64,000 nucleotides of DNA from Ambrosia x helenae. Taxonomy: Eukaryota; Streptophyta; Magnoliopsida; Asterales; Asteraceae. The stretch covers positions 29,378,561-29,442,560 of the forward strand of contig CM061223.1 of assembly GCA_030844895.1 (NCBI GenBank), written 5' to 3'. The position numbers and the translations under genes are program-made. Each line of letters begins with the position of its first letter. The stretch's first letter is position 1. The notes beneath the pieces were generated by a model. The model made no database searches and was not told where the DNA came from. It was given only the letters and a program-made list of their open reading frames with translations. Positions 43,034 to 55,055 of the stretch are shown here, piece after piece.

Positions 43034-44285
43034 TACGCCCCCGCCAGTCACTAGAAAATTTCAAATACTTGAATTAGTCGAAGTTTCCTATGGAAACAAT
43101 TCCAATGTTTTATATCATTGATATTTATACTTGTTTATCATTTGAAGACTCAATTTAATCACTTGATGTTTCATATGCCATTATTCATTGATCATTCGTG
43201 TTTGAATTCCTTATCATCATCATTAAAACTTTTTGTTCGTTATATTATCACATTAAAGCTTACATTATTTCACTTATGCTTTGTGACTTTTACACTATAA
43301 GGTATTACCCTTTTTGCATTAAAACGTTGTTACCCACGACTTAAGTTTTAAACTCTGTGGTTAACTTCGACCATATTCTGATTTTAGGAATGTTGCGTCA
43401 TCACACGGTTAAAAAAAATGAATATGGTTTCCCAAATTTATTATTCAACCTATTTTATATCTTCATCGAAGTCACATTATATCCCTAAATTAGGATTTTG
43501 TATCCGCTTATGCACCCACAATACTCTCAACACAATATATCTTCATATACCTAATACTAATATAGCTACACCCAGTTGCCTAAGCCATAGCCAACTACCA
43601 TTAGTTAACACTTCTTAGTCAGACTGAACTCACACATAAATGCCTATCTACATGATACGCACTAGTACACTACTCTCTAAAACGATTAACTTGACAACTT
43701 ATCATGTATATCTTTTCACAAAGTCTGTTAGCCAGATTAGAACACACTTTATATACACCTTGTGCCTTGAAACAAGTAGCCGCCATGAGCCCAAAGATAT
43801 GCCTTAATGATCCTTACAAACAAACGAACTTTCAATGTATAAATTTCGTAAAAGTTTGACAATTAAAAGGTTTCAAGTTTACCTAGTCCTAACGGGTAAC
43901 ACTTAGATTTCCTCAAACATTTCATAGCAATTAAAAATTTTCGACTTTAAAGAGATTTCAATCTACAATTTAAAGAAATGTTTAAATACAAAAAATTCTA
44001 TTTTTTTCAAAATTCGTCAAGGCATCTGGGATCATTCACAACCTTCACGCCATTTTAAATCTTGGTCTTTTGAAACACCTTAGATTTACACATACTTCAT
44101 GAAATGGTTTCACCTTGCATTTTATAAACTTGTATTGCATATTTTACAAGTCAAATGTAAACCTTCTTGTTTTCATACAACGGATTCAATATATGTTTTC
44201 GGAAAAAGAAACTTGCGACTAATAATATACTTTATAAACAATTTTTAACTCGACTTCTCGTAAACACATGAAAATGTGTACTTAC
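43034..44285. other. LARD internal region, nothing recognised
   Basis: AT-rich with short frames only. No motif typical of gag or pol was found on either strand. Confidence 0.6.
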
Positions 44286-44312
44286 TGATGGGATTGGGTA
44301 CTAAACCGACTA

Positions 44313-44650
44313 GTGGTCATACCCAAACCCGGCTCTAGAACTGCGCGGAAAGAGCCCATGCGCAGCAAAGCAAAGGAGTACATCGTGCATGGTCAACAGC
44401 CATGCACAAATCAAGGGAGTAAAACATACATGGTCACACCCAAACCCGGCTCTAGAACTGCGCGGAAAGAGCCGATGCGCAGCAAAGCAAAGGAGTACAT
44501 CGTGCATGGTCAACAGCCATGCACAAATCAAGGGAGTAAAACATACATGGTCACCAGCCATGCACAAACCAAAGGAGTAACTTACGCCTGGTCAAAAGTC
44601 ATGTCATGGTCAAAGGTGGATATCATGCATGGTCAACCGCCATGCATGAA
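44313..44650 (+). repeat. Tandem repeat with GCATGGTCAAC palindromes
   Basis: Two near-identical units of about 117 bp start CACACCCAAACCC-like near 44320 and 44437. Each ends in a palindrome TGCATGG...CCATGCA around TCAACAG (44386-44406, 44503-44523). Related palindromes are at 44545-44565 and 44625-44647. The long open frame here is a by-product of the repeat. Confidence 0.8.
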
Positions 44651-45674
44651 TCAAGGAAACAGTCACGTTGACCAAGCATTAAAGGCGGTAAACCGTTCCA
44701 CTATTTCCATAAATTTAGCCTCTCTTAACCACCTTACTAACATAATCAAGGGTGATGGAGACAACCTAACCACGGTTAGGACTTGGGCAATGGTGGCGTA
44801 TGTTCCTTCCTATATAAGGGATCACATCCCTAGTAGGAAGGACACTTTCTGCTAACCCGGAGAGCTATCACTAAAAGATAGTATCCCCATTCACCCCGTT
44901 TTTGTCATAAACTACTACCTCGTGTAGTCGTCCCCACATCCACAATCTACTCTTGTTTGCAGGTCCCTCAATCTGAAGCTGCTAGTGAAGGATCAACCCT
45001 GTGGAATACTCATAATCTTATCCTCCCTAACCGGTGGTAAGATTATTTGTTTCTTCATTGGCGCCATCCCTTACGGTTCGATAATCTTTCAAACTAGTAC
45101 TAATGGACCCGACAACAAACTACACTCGGTTTTCTCTTCCCCAACCGTCAGATCTTCTTTACTCAAGATTAAAAAAGAAAAAAAATCAAAAAAGAGAAGA
45201 AAAGGGGAAAGGTGCCGTCGTACCACTATTATTGCACAAGTGGGTGCACATTTTAAGTCAAGGCTACACATCTCGATGCATACTCCATCATTCTTTTATA
45301 TTTTTGGCTTATCTTAGCAGTCATTTCTAAAAAGTATGTCAGCAATATATTGCTTTTTGACTTCATGGTCCACCTAATCTTGGGTTGCCCCCACTACATA
45401 AATTTCATGGGTTGTAGAGATTTTTATCTTCTCCACTGCTAGATTTTTTATGAAAGGGGAATGAAAAAAAATTCCTACAAGTGGCGGGACATCTACTTTT
45501 CTTGAACTCTTAGTCAGTTAAATACATATATTGTTAATTATATATATGTATATAAGGAGGTTCAAAAGGGAAAGACAACACTACGTTTTTGTCATACTCG
45601 CCATTTCTTAGAACAAATTTTGCTCACAGTTGAGCATGCAAATATTACACAGCTTTAGATCTGTGCGCATTCGC

Positions 45675-46160
45675 GCTCAACGGTAACTCCGCACTCGCCG
45701 GTAACTCCACCTATGGTAACCCGCGCAAAGCCGGTAACTCCACGCTTACGGGTAACCCCGCTTGACGGTAACTCCCTACGCAACGGTAACCCCGTGCAAG
45801 GCGGTAACTCCTCACTTACGGGTAACCCCGCTTGACGGTAACTCCCTACTCAACGGTAACTCCACACTCGCCGGTAACTCCAACTATGGTAACCCGCGCA
45901 AAGCCGGTAACTCCACACTTACGGGTAATCCCGCTTGATGGTAACTCCCTTCAAAACGGTAACCCTGCGCAAGGCGGTAACTCCTCACTTACGGGTAACC
46001 CCACTTGACGGTAACTCCCTACTCAACGGTAACTCCGCACTCGCCGGTAACTCCACCTGTGGTAACCCGCGCAAAGTCGATAACTCCATGCTTACGGGTA
46101 ACCCCGCTTGCGGTAACTCCCTACTCGACGGTAACTCCTGACTCGCCGGTAACTCCACAT
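45675..46160 (+). repeat. GGTAACTCC array with 173-bp higher-order period
   Basis: The core GGTAACYCC recurs about every 17 bp. ACTCGCCGG recurs at 45693, 45866 and 46039 (173 bp apart each) and then at 46141. It ends just before the second TATA-bearing block. Confidence 0.9.
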
Positions 46161-46959
46161 GTGTCAAAAGTCATGTCATAGTCAAAGGCGGATATCATGC
46201 ATGGTCAACCGCCATGCATGAATCAAGGAAACAGTCACGTTGACCAAGCATTAAAGGCGGTAAACCGTTCCACTATTTCCATAAATTTAGACTCTCTTAA
46301 CCACCTTACTAACATGATCAAGGGTGATGGAGACAACCTAACCACGGTTAGGACTTGGGTAATGGTGGCGTACGTTCCTTCCTATATAAGGGATCACATC
46401 CCTAATAGGAAGGACACTTTCTGCTAACCCGGAGAGCTATCACTAAAAGATAGTATCCCCATTCACCCTATTTTTGTCATAAACTACTACCTCGTGTAGT
46501 CGTCTCCACATCCACAATCAACTCTTGTTTGTAGGTCCCTCAATCTGAAGCTGCTAGTGAAGGATCAACCCTGTGGAATACTCATAATCTTATCCTCCCT
46601 AACCGGTGGTATGATTATTTTCAAGAGAACCTGTTTTGAACATAAAGCATTCTTCGGTTTCTAAAAAAAGTATCCTAATACGTTACTACCATTCTTTCAA
46701 CTATATCACAAAGTTTGAGTAAACTACGTTTTTATAAACGGAAATTTATCTTTTTACACATACACTCTCTCGATCACAAAACTTTTGGTCTAACAAAACA
46801 GTGAATGTTGCTAAATGTTTTTTTATCGTATAGTGCATATATGTAAAATTACTAAATTTTAACTCGCATGCCAGTAGGCTATACACCTGTTCCGTGCACT
46901 TTCATTTACGGTAAATTTCATTATTTTATTCTTACACCATCTTATTTATAGTTACGTTC

Positions 46960-47495
46960 TGTAGATGCATTTTGTGCGACTAATGCTTTGGATTACAATT
47001 AACATATGTTTTTGTTCTTGGTCGAATGTGCGAAGGAAGTATTATATGGGCGAATGAGAGTTTCTGAATGGGCGAAGGAGAGCTAAAGGTGCGAAGGAGA
47101 GAAGGAGGTCGAAGGTAGTTTAGATGTTAATGTATTGCTTGGTTCGACCATAGTGTTTGGGCGAACCTGCACATTCGACCAAGCAAAGTGGGCGAATGTG
47201 CAGGCCTATAAATAGGTCAAGTTCATTTTGAAAGTTAGTTTTTGTCATTTTTGTTTCCCTCCTGTTTGAGTCTCTCCCTAGGGTTTTGTGTAAACTTAAT
47301 TCACGTCCTATTTTGATTGTAAAGCTTATTATAACGTGTAATTGAGTTTGTTTATCAATGAAATGAAGCTTTTAAAGATGATTTATGTGTTTTGTTAGTA
47401 TTATTATCATTTTGTGATTGATTCAGGGATTCCGCACCTGAATCAAACTTGTTTGATCATTATCTTTGTAGATTTGAAGATCCTACGCGCATACA
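46960..47495 (+). repeat. Copia2 5' LTR
   Basis: TGTAGATGCA...GCATACA. It contains many GGTCGAA and GGGCGAA motifs like those in the leader and before ORF3, and TATAAATAG at 47207-47215. Confidence 0.95.
47207..47215 (+). promoter_or_regulatory. Copia2 LTR TATA box
   Basis: TATAAATAG follows GGGCGAATGTGCAGGCC. Its 3' LTR copy is at 61696-61704. Confidence 0.7.
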
Positions 47496-47498
47496 AAG

Positions 47499-47510
47499 TG
47501 GTATCAGAGC
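47499..47510 (+). other. Copia2 primer-binding site
   Basis: TGGTATCAGAGC lies 3 bp after the LTR, initiator Met-tRNA type. Confidence 0.9.
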
Positions 47511-47737
47511 TATATGGATCAAACAACCACAAACTGATAATTTTACAGCTGATTTGGACCCTATTTTGATCAAAAACTTTCTGTTTTCATTGATAAAATG
47601 CATAATTCTCTTTGATAAACTTGTACCAAATCAAATCCGAAGCAAAACCTGATTAGAATCATCAAATTCTTTCAACTTTTGAAAAATTTGATCAAAATTA
47701 ACTGATTTTCAAAGAATAACCGTTTTTGAATATGCAG

Positions 47738-48000
47738 GGTCGAACCTAGGGAGAATGGTCGAACGTGTAAGTTTTTTTGGCCGAACGTGTGATTTTTTGG
47801 TCGAACGTGGTGTTTCAGTTGGTCGAACCTAGATTTTGTCAGTGTTCAGTTGTTCATTCGACCCTTTTAGTTTCATTCGACCAAACGGACGGTCGAAAGA
47901 GAATTTTCAAACGGTCGAAAGAGGGTGTAAACGGTCGAAAGTGATTTGAGTCAGTTATTTTCTACATTCGTATCTTGTTAAACGGTCGAAGGTGAACATT
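47738..48000 (+). repeat. GGTCGAA motif array in the copia2 leader
   Basis: Around a dozen GGTCGAA or GGCCGAA copies, followed by CGTG, CCTAG or AGAG, plus a few antisense TTCGACC copies (47880 region). Spacing is irregular. A strong donor-like GTAAGT lies within it at about 47767. The array is untranslated. Confidence 0.8.
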
Positions 48001-48082
48001 GGTGCACATTCGCCCATTCGCTACATACGAAGGTAGAATCTGTTTTAAAACTTTTCTAATCTTTTCGTGTTTAATCATTTTC

Positions 48083-48084
48083 AG
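48083..48084 (+). promoter_or_regulatory. Possible 3' splice site before copia2 gag
   Basis: TTTAATCATTTTCAG ends 6 bp before the gag ATG at 48091. With the GTAAGT at 47767 it would define a leader intron of about 320 nt that removes much of the motif array. Confidence 0.4.
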
Positions 48085-48090
48085 ATCAAG

Positions 48091-50637
48091 ATGTGGAACT
48101 TTCCTACTACACCACGACCTAACACAACACCACAACAACAGACGACTATGGATCCTTGGTCGGTTGCTGCCCAAAAGTCTAGTCAACCATCACAACCAAT
48201 CAATTATATGGCTATGACTAGTACTATTCCTCAACACGTTGCGCAACCACAACTACAACCGATTGGTGACTATTAGGGAGTGGCAGCAGCAGCGGTTCAT
48301 TCACAGACGACCAATGCCATATCAACTCTTATCCAAGACTTGTCTTCGGGGAGTGGAAACCAAATTCAAGATCCATCTGGAGGGAATGGGTTTAGAGGGA
48401 ACTGAGGCGTGGCAGATGATTGCAAAGGGCTATGTTGCTCCGATCTTGGAGAACACGGGAGAGCCTATTCCATTGGAAAATCTTGCAGACGATGAAAAGA
48501 AGAAATTTGCTATTGAGAAAAAGGCGTTTTCTCAATTGTCTCAAGCTATCAATACTGATTTGTTGCATCAGTTTGGGTCTTGCACAACTTCTAAACAACT
48601 GTGGGACATGTTGAAGAATAGGCATGATGGAAATGAGAAGACTAGGAAGCTAAGGATGGAAGAGCTTCGGAAAGAGTTTGAGAATTTTAGTTACATGGGT
48701 AACGAGACATTGAAAGAGTTGGTCCCAAGGTATTGCCACTTACTCACAGAGCTTTCAAGCTATGAGATAAGCATACCTATGTCTGAATTGGTGGACAAGT
48801 TTGCCGATGCATTGCCACCGTATTGGAACCAACATATTGAGGTGTTAAAAGAAAAGGATGCGTACCAGTATTGGACTATCAATGAGTTCATACAGAAACT
48901 GGAAAACAAGGAGATGGAGGAAAAGAGGAAAGCTAAAAGAGCTCAAATTCCTCAGAATCCGGAATTGTATCTTGGTGGTACATCTTCTTCCCATTCTACT
49001 TCCAGTTCTACTTCTAATGTTGCTCCACACATCGCGTGCGTATCTAACATTGTTGAACCACCCAAAACACCAATCAATTACCTTGCTCAAACATCTTCAT
49101 ATACCTCACCATCATATCCAACAACTACTTACATTCCACCATTTTCACCCATGCAACAAGCAGCATGTTACTCTGCTAGCCAACCTCAACAACAACAACC
49201 ATACAATCCTCAAATGAACCAGATGCAAATTACCCAAAGTCAAACTAACCAAAGCCCGATTGTGTTGGAGACATCAAATCTAAACAATGTTACTGTTGAG
49301 ATTGCTCAACAACATGTAGCATTAGTTTCAGCAATGGTAGCATCATACAATGGATTGGTTGCTAGTCAAATTGGGAACAACAACTTGACCAATGAGGACT
49401 ACGCATAGATTGACAAGGAAGAAATGGAACTCATGGATATTCAGTGGGCCTTTGCAAGTATCATGTGAAGAGCCACTGATTTTATTCAAAAGACCGGGAG
49501 AACTGATCTTTCTACTTCTCCTAACACCACTTATGGCTTCAACAAAGCCAAAGTCACTTGTTTCAACTGTGGTGAGAAAGGTCATTTCAAAAGAGAGTGC
49601 ACACAGCCAGCACAACAAGGTAATAGAAATCCATTCAACTCTAATTACCAAAACAACCGACAAACCCAAAATCAGGTATCATACCAAAGTCCCAACATTT
49701 CAAGCTTTCAACCTCAAAACAACTATCAAAACCGTCAAAATACCCAACAAAATAACAATGCTAGACAATCCACAGCACAAAACCAAACACAACAGAATTC
49801 AAACCGAACAATCATTCCCATTTCTACACCAAACACACAAACCCAAACCGAGAATCCAAATCAAGCTTTGGTGATACAAAAGGATGAGGGTTTTGATTGG
49901 ATCGGTATGCAGTTAGGTGTTGAAGAAATCACAACTGGTAATGTGGCTTGTGTGGCACAACAAATGAATTTGGATGAGCCGGTGGAGGTTGAAGAAGAAA
50001 TTGTGACTGAGAAGATGACTGAGTTGAAGATTGAGGAGTTGAATGAAGAGATGGATGTTGATTGTGAAGAGAAGAAGTTTGGAATGATTCTTGATTCAGT
50101 TGCTGATTTCCAGAGCAGTTTGATTCTACTTATTCTGATGAGGAGAGTGAGTCTGATTCTGAATCTAGTGTTAACTCACTGGATGATGACATTGACCAGT
50201 TGCTTGCTGAAGCTGACTTCTTGATGACCCGGAAATCATGCATAGTGGATGATGCTTGCACCAGAATTGATTATTCCAAGTTTTTCGCTGGGAAGGAAGC
50301 ACACTTTGCATTGATGGCCATGACAGAACCTCCAAAACAGGTAAGTACCGAATCTACTGTTAATTCAAATTCAAATTGTGTTAAACATTGCAAGGCTTGT
50401 GATAAATTGACAGATGAGAATAAGCAACTCAAGGTTCAACTTGAGAGTGCAAAAATCAACTGTCAATCATATCAAAAAGAAGCAAAAGAGTTCAACAGAG
50501 TACTTGATGGTTATAAGAAAGACGTTTCAGAATTGAAAAAGACTTTGTCTTTAAAACAAATGGCCATAAATAACTATATCAATGATTTAGAAAACACAAA
50601 ACTGGAAATGGCCACCATCAAGTGCTTTGCAGAATAA
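48091..50637 (+). pseudogene. gag: Copia2 gag, N-terminal half with first zinc knuckle
   Basis: The ATG at 48091 starts a Pro/Gln-rich leader. TAG at 48274 and a change of frame between 48277 and 48375 follow. The UBN2-type Gag domain (WQMIAKGYVAP, LWDMLKNRHDG, ELVPRYCHLLTEL) fills 48400-48920. Further lesions are TAG 49406-49408, TGA 49466-49468, a frame change near 50115 and TAA 50635-50637. The CCHC knuckle CFNCGEKGHFKREC is at 49559-49600. The segment around 50200-50630 looks like a coiled coil. Several stops fall where Gln or Arg is expected. Confidence 0.85.
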
Positions 50638-52050
50638 GTAAACAAAAAGCTTGAGAGTTATAAGCACATCGCTTATGTTGTTGACCACATAATAGAAGAG
50701 CCTTCACAGTCTAGTAGTGCAAACTACAAAGCTGTCCCAGCTCCGGTGTTGTTTGAAAACCATAATTTGCACTCAATAGCACCGGAGAGCTCAGTTAAAT
50801 CTGACTCTACATCAGATGACGAGTCAAACACATCTAGTGTGGGAGACCCGTATTCTGATGTTAGACCTGTTCTGGGAAATAATGAGGGTGTAGTTGCTGC
50901 TGATGATTCTGATGAAGAGGATGAACAGTATGAGAAGGTTTCTGAAAAAGTGTGTGATATTCCTGATGAAAATCACATAATCACTACTGAACCTGTTTCA
51001 CCATCTCAGATTGTCCATCCCATGGCTAACGCTCATAGAAAGAATCAATCAGTTAAGCCTGTTAAAGTTTTCTATCGGATGCAAGGATCCGATAAGATCA
51101 TTTCTGATGAAGAATATCCAATCCAATTTGCAAATTATTCAAAAATTGAAAAGATCTGGCAGGAAAGCACCATTTGGTTCCCGAAACATGAGCGAACAAA
51201 TGATATACCTCCAACAATTTTAAAGAAAATTCATTTGGATATTCCTAAAGAGCCAAAGGTCAATCTCACACAATTTGTTAAACCAAAAGATAAGTCAAAT
51301 GGTTTTCTTGAGCCGACGTACTCAAAGGACCCTGCTCCTGAGAGTTTGAGAAGAAGGTGTATGGATGATCAATATCCTATCACTAGTTATTTAAAGTCGA
51401 ATGCCAAGAATAATTTTGAAGAGTACCGTGCGTGTTTTAAGTGCGGGGAGAGAGGGCATTTACTTGCCGACTGCCCGTACGTGAGACACAAGAGGCACGA
51501 GGTGGAGATGAAGCAAAAGTATGAATGTCCGGTCGATAATCATTGTTATCCACAGAGACGATTTGTCCCTCAACCAGCACCTTTTTATAATCAAAGCAAT
51601 TATTTCAAAAGGAGGGAAAATCGTCCGATGACATATGATCGACGCAACCGGATAGCCACTGAGAAACCGTTTAAGAAACCAATGGTGAACGCAACTGTTG
51701 ACAACAAAAAGGTTCCTGTTAAACCTAATGTCAAACCAACAGTTGGACTTGTCTCTGTTAAATCAGAGAAGGTAACCAAGAAAGTATCGTTCAAGGATGA
51801 AGTAAAGAAACCGGCTGAGACCCCAAAATCTCAGATCCGGATCTTGAAAAGGTCTGAACAATCTTGGTCACCAAAAGGATCTGAAGGTGCTTCAACGTCA
51901 CAACAAAATGTGAAACCAGAGAATGAGAAAGGTTTGTGTGATAAGAAAAAGGTTGATAAAAATCAAGATGTTTGTGAGAAATCTGAATCTTTGAAACAAA
52001 CTGTTCAAAGACCCAAGACCAAACAGGCTTGGGTCCCCCGAAAAATCTAA
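50638..52050 (+). pseudogene. gag: Copia2 gag, C-terminal half with second zinc knuckle
   Basis: This continues the same frame after the TAA at 50635. An acidic Ser/Asp-rich region, then a second knuckle (CFKCGERGHLLADC, 51433-51474), then a basic Lys-rich region ending AWVPRKI and TAA at 52048. Order and spacing copy copia1. The basic segment may bind nucleic acid. Confidence 0.8.
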
Positions 52051-52072
52051 CTTCTTTACTTGATATGTGCAG

Positions 52073-52648
52073 GGAGCTTCAGCTGGCCCTGTGAGCAGTC
52101 TTTGGATTGTTTATAGTGGAGCTTCTGGTCACATGACAGGGGATCTTTCGCTACTATTTGATATTAGAAACATTAATGGAGGTTATGTAGCGTTTGCAGG
52201 AAACAAGGGAGGTTATATTACCATGGAGGGTAGTGTGAGCAATGGAATAGTGAGCTTCGAGAGAATATCTTATGTGAAGAAAATAGATTACAATCTGCTC
52301 AGTGTCAGTCAGATATGTGACAAACAATTTTCTGTTTACTTTGACGACAAATCTTGTTATATACTCAAGCCGGGTTTCCAGTTACCGAAAGAGTGGGTGC
52401 TGTTAAAGGCGCCAAGAGTGAACAACTTGTACATTCTCGATATGTCGAAAGCAATGACCACCCAAGGCCAAGTCACATGTTTTCTCTCCAAGGCTACAGA
52501 AAAAGAATCAATTATGTGGCATAGGAGAATGGGACACATTCACCTAAGAAAGATGAATCAATTGGTGAAGAATGAACTTGTCACAGGCGTGAATGTTAAA
52601 CATTTTCACTTAAATGACAAGTGTGTGAGTTGTAAAAAGGGTAAGTAG
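52073..52648 (+). pseudogene. pol: Copia2 pol: protease and pre-integrase region, catalytic Asp lost
   Basis: The expected protease motif D-S-G-A-S-G-H-M-T-G reads YSGASGHMTG: TAT at 52112-52114 replaces the catalytic Asp codon. The pre-integrase zinc ligands are intact (IMWHRRMGHIH and CVSCKKGK). TAG at 52646-52648 ends the frame, but it stays open and in register beyond. As in copia1, the coding part starts right after a TGTGCAG acceptor-like site and is in a different frame from gag. Confidence 0.88.
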
Positions 52649-53941
52649 CGCAAACAATCCCATAGGCCAAAGAAAGTCAATTCCGTTGAACTGCCACTTG
52701 AACGTTTGCACATGGATCCGTTCGGACCGGTCAAGCGTAAGAGTCATGCTGGGGAATTGTACTGCCTTGTGGTGACTAATGATTTTTCAAGATTTTCATG
52801 GGTTATGTGCTTACACCGAAAGAGCGACACTTTTGATAATTTGAAAGTTCTGTTCACTCGACTGGAAAATATCTATGGTCTTAAGATCAAGAGGATAAGG
52901 AGTGATAATGGGACGGAGTTTAAAAAAGCACAGATGGACGATCTTTGTGAAAACAAAGGTATTCATCATGAATACAGTGCTTCGTATACCCCACAACAGA
53001 ACGGTGCCGCGGAACGCAAAAACAGGACTCTAATAGAAACGGCGAGAACAATGCTTGCGGACTCAAATCTTCCAGTAATGTTCTGGAACGAAGCAATTTA
53101 CGCAGCTTGTTATACTCTTAATCGTGTTTTAACGGTGAAGAAGTTTGGCAAAACTTCTTATGAGCTGTTGAATCGTCGAAAGCCGAATTTAGAGTATCTA
53201 GAACCGTTTGGAGCTCCTTGTACTATGCTTAATCCATCTGAGAAGTTCGCACCGAAGGCCGAGGAAGGATACTTTGTTGGATATGCAACCCCACTCAAAC
53301 GGGTATTCAACAAAAGGACTCGTCAGGTCGAGGAGTGGGCTAACGTTGAAGTGCAACGGTATACTCAGAATTTACAGGGAAGCGGTCCAGACTGGATGTT
53401 TGATTACAAAGATTTCTTTGAATCATTCAACCTAAATAGCTTGGTTGAAGAGGCTGTATTACGTCTATATTACGAGGTCGAAAACGCAGTGACATCACCG
53501 TTGGTGCGTCCAATCACCGTGAATCCCCAAGTAGCTTCTAATGATACCAATGTTCCTGTCATTGAAGAAAAGGTATTTCAAGAAGCTTCCACAACTTTGA
53601 ATTCATCAGAATCAGAAGATGACGACGATGATGTTACGAGTGAAGCTATCTTAGATCATGCTACAGTGACACCACCAGTGAACCCAACTACAAATGGTGC
53701 TTCATCATCGAATGAGGGTAATGATCTGGTTTCTGCAGAGAATTTAACTACTCAGACGGGAGTCCAAGTACCAGATTATCCGGAATCTCGGATACATCGA
53801 ATTCACCCGATCGAGCAGGTTATTAGTGATCCTGGTAGCAGTGTAATGACAAGAGGACAATTGAGGAATGCTAACTCACCAGAAAACCTTGGCAATCTTG
53901 CTTTATATGCCAAAAATACAAAAATCAGGTTTTCAGAATGA
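52649..53941 (+). pseudogene. pol: Copia2 pol: integrase
   Basis: D-D-E core: LHMDPFG (near 52706), SDNGTEFKK, PQQNGAAERKN, all present. The C-terminal part has the GKTSYELLNRRKPNL and GYFVGYATPLKRVFN motifs and an acidic tail. The frame is lost near 53915 in an A-rich run, before RT begins in another frame. Confidence 0.88.
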
Positions 53942-55055
53942 CTGGTCTTTTGCTTGTTATGTTTCGCAGGTTGAGCCGCGAACTTACAAGGATGCTCTTT
54001 TGGATGACGCTTGGGTGGAAGCAATGCAAGAGGAGTTGTTGCAGTTTCAGAAACTTGGCGTTTGGACACTGACAGATTTGCCCCCGGGAAGAAAGAAGAT
54101 TGGAACGAAATGGGTATTCAAATGCAAAAAGGATGATAGAGGAGTGGTCGTAAGGAACAAAGCTCGTTTGGTTGTACAAGGATTTCATCAAGTTGAGGGA
54201 ATCGATTACAACGAAATCTATGCACCAGTTGCACGCTTAGAGGCAATCCGAATGTTTCTGGCGTTTGCATCATTCAAGAAATTTAAGGTGTATCAAATGG
54301 ATGTCAAGAGCGCGTTTCTTTATGGTGTGGTCAAGGAGGAAGTATACGTAGGTCAACCACCAGGCTTTGAAGATCCTATTCACCGGGATAAGGTCTACGT
54401 TTTAAACAAAGCTCTCTATGGGTTGCACCAGGCTCCAAGGCAATGGTATGGGGAGCTGAGCACGTATCTTCTTTCAAAAGGATTCAAACGAGGTTTGGTA
54501 GATTGCACACTGTTCACAAAATGAACAGGCGATGACTTGCTTCTAGTCCAGATTTATGTTGACGATATTATATTTGGGTCTACTAACGAACTTCTTTGCA
54601 GAGAATTTGAACGTGTTATGCAGGAAAAGTTCGAAATGAGTGCAATGGGAGAGATGCAGTTTTTCCTAGGCTTGCAGGTGGAACAAAGACCAACGTGGAT
54701 CTTTATTCACCAGACAAAATACGTTTCTGAAGTCTTGAGCCGATTCCAGATGGATGATTCGAAGCCGATGGATACCCCAATACAACCTAATCACGGGATT
54801 GGAGTTGATGCTAAGGGGGAGCTAACTGATCCATTTACATACAGAGCAATCGTCGGATCTCTGATGTATCTCACTGCCTCCAGACCAGATATAATGTTTG
54901 CCACATGTCTCTATGCACGTTATCAGTCGAAGCTGAAACAGAGTCATCTTGCAGCTGTCAAACGTATCCTTAGATATCTGAAGGGTTGTTCGTCGAGAGG
55001 ACTATGGTACCCTAATGATGATAATTTTGACCTATGCAGATTGGGGCGGCTGTGA
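53942..55055 (+). pseudogene. pol: Copia2 pol: reverse transcriptase
   Basis: It contains WVEAMQEELLQFQ, GTKWVFKCKKDD, QMDVKSAFLYG and the catalytic YVDDIIFG (54554-54577 region). TGA at 54522-54524 interrupts the frame, which continues in register. A small deletion near 55035 in the RNase H start (before DWGGCDKDSK) shifts the frame. Confidence 0.9.

Larger units (their letters stand above)
44286..46623 (+). mobile_element. Small nested LTR-type element with a TGGCGCC primer site (boundaries approximate)
   Basis: Two direct copies of a block of about 460 bp (44591-45057 and 46163-46623) each contain TATATAAGGG and end TTCA. Straight after the first copy comes TTGGCGCCATCCC, a primer-site type common in Tat/Athila-like elements. 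No coding region lies between the copies. The upstream (U3) parts differ: the left has GCATGGTCAAC palindromes, the right a GGTAACTCC array. I could not find a target duplication, so the left end is a guess. Confidence 0.5.

Noticed and set aside
44313..44855. 180-residue protein
   Set aside because: It is a readthrough of two tandem repeat units of about 117 bp and an LTR-like block, with an antisense frame equally open. No domain.
45675..46160. CRISPR-like array
   Set aside because: Unit lengths vary, spacers are themselves repeats, and the context is a plant nuclear genome.
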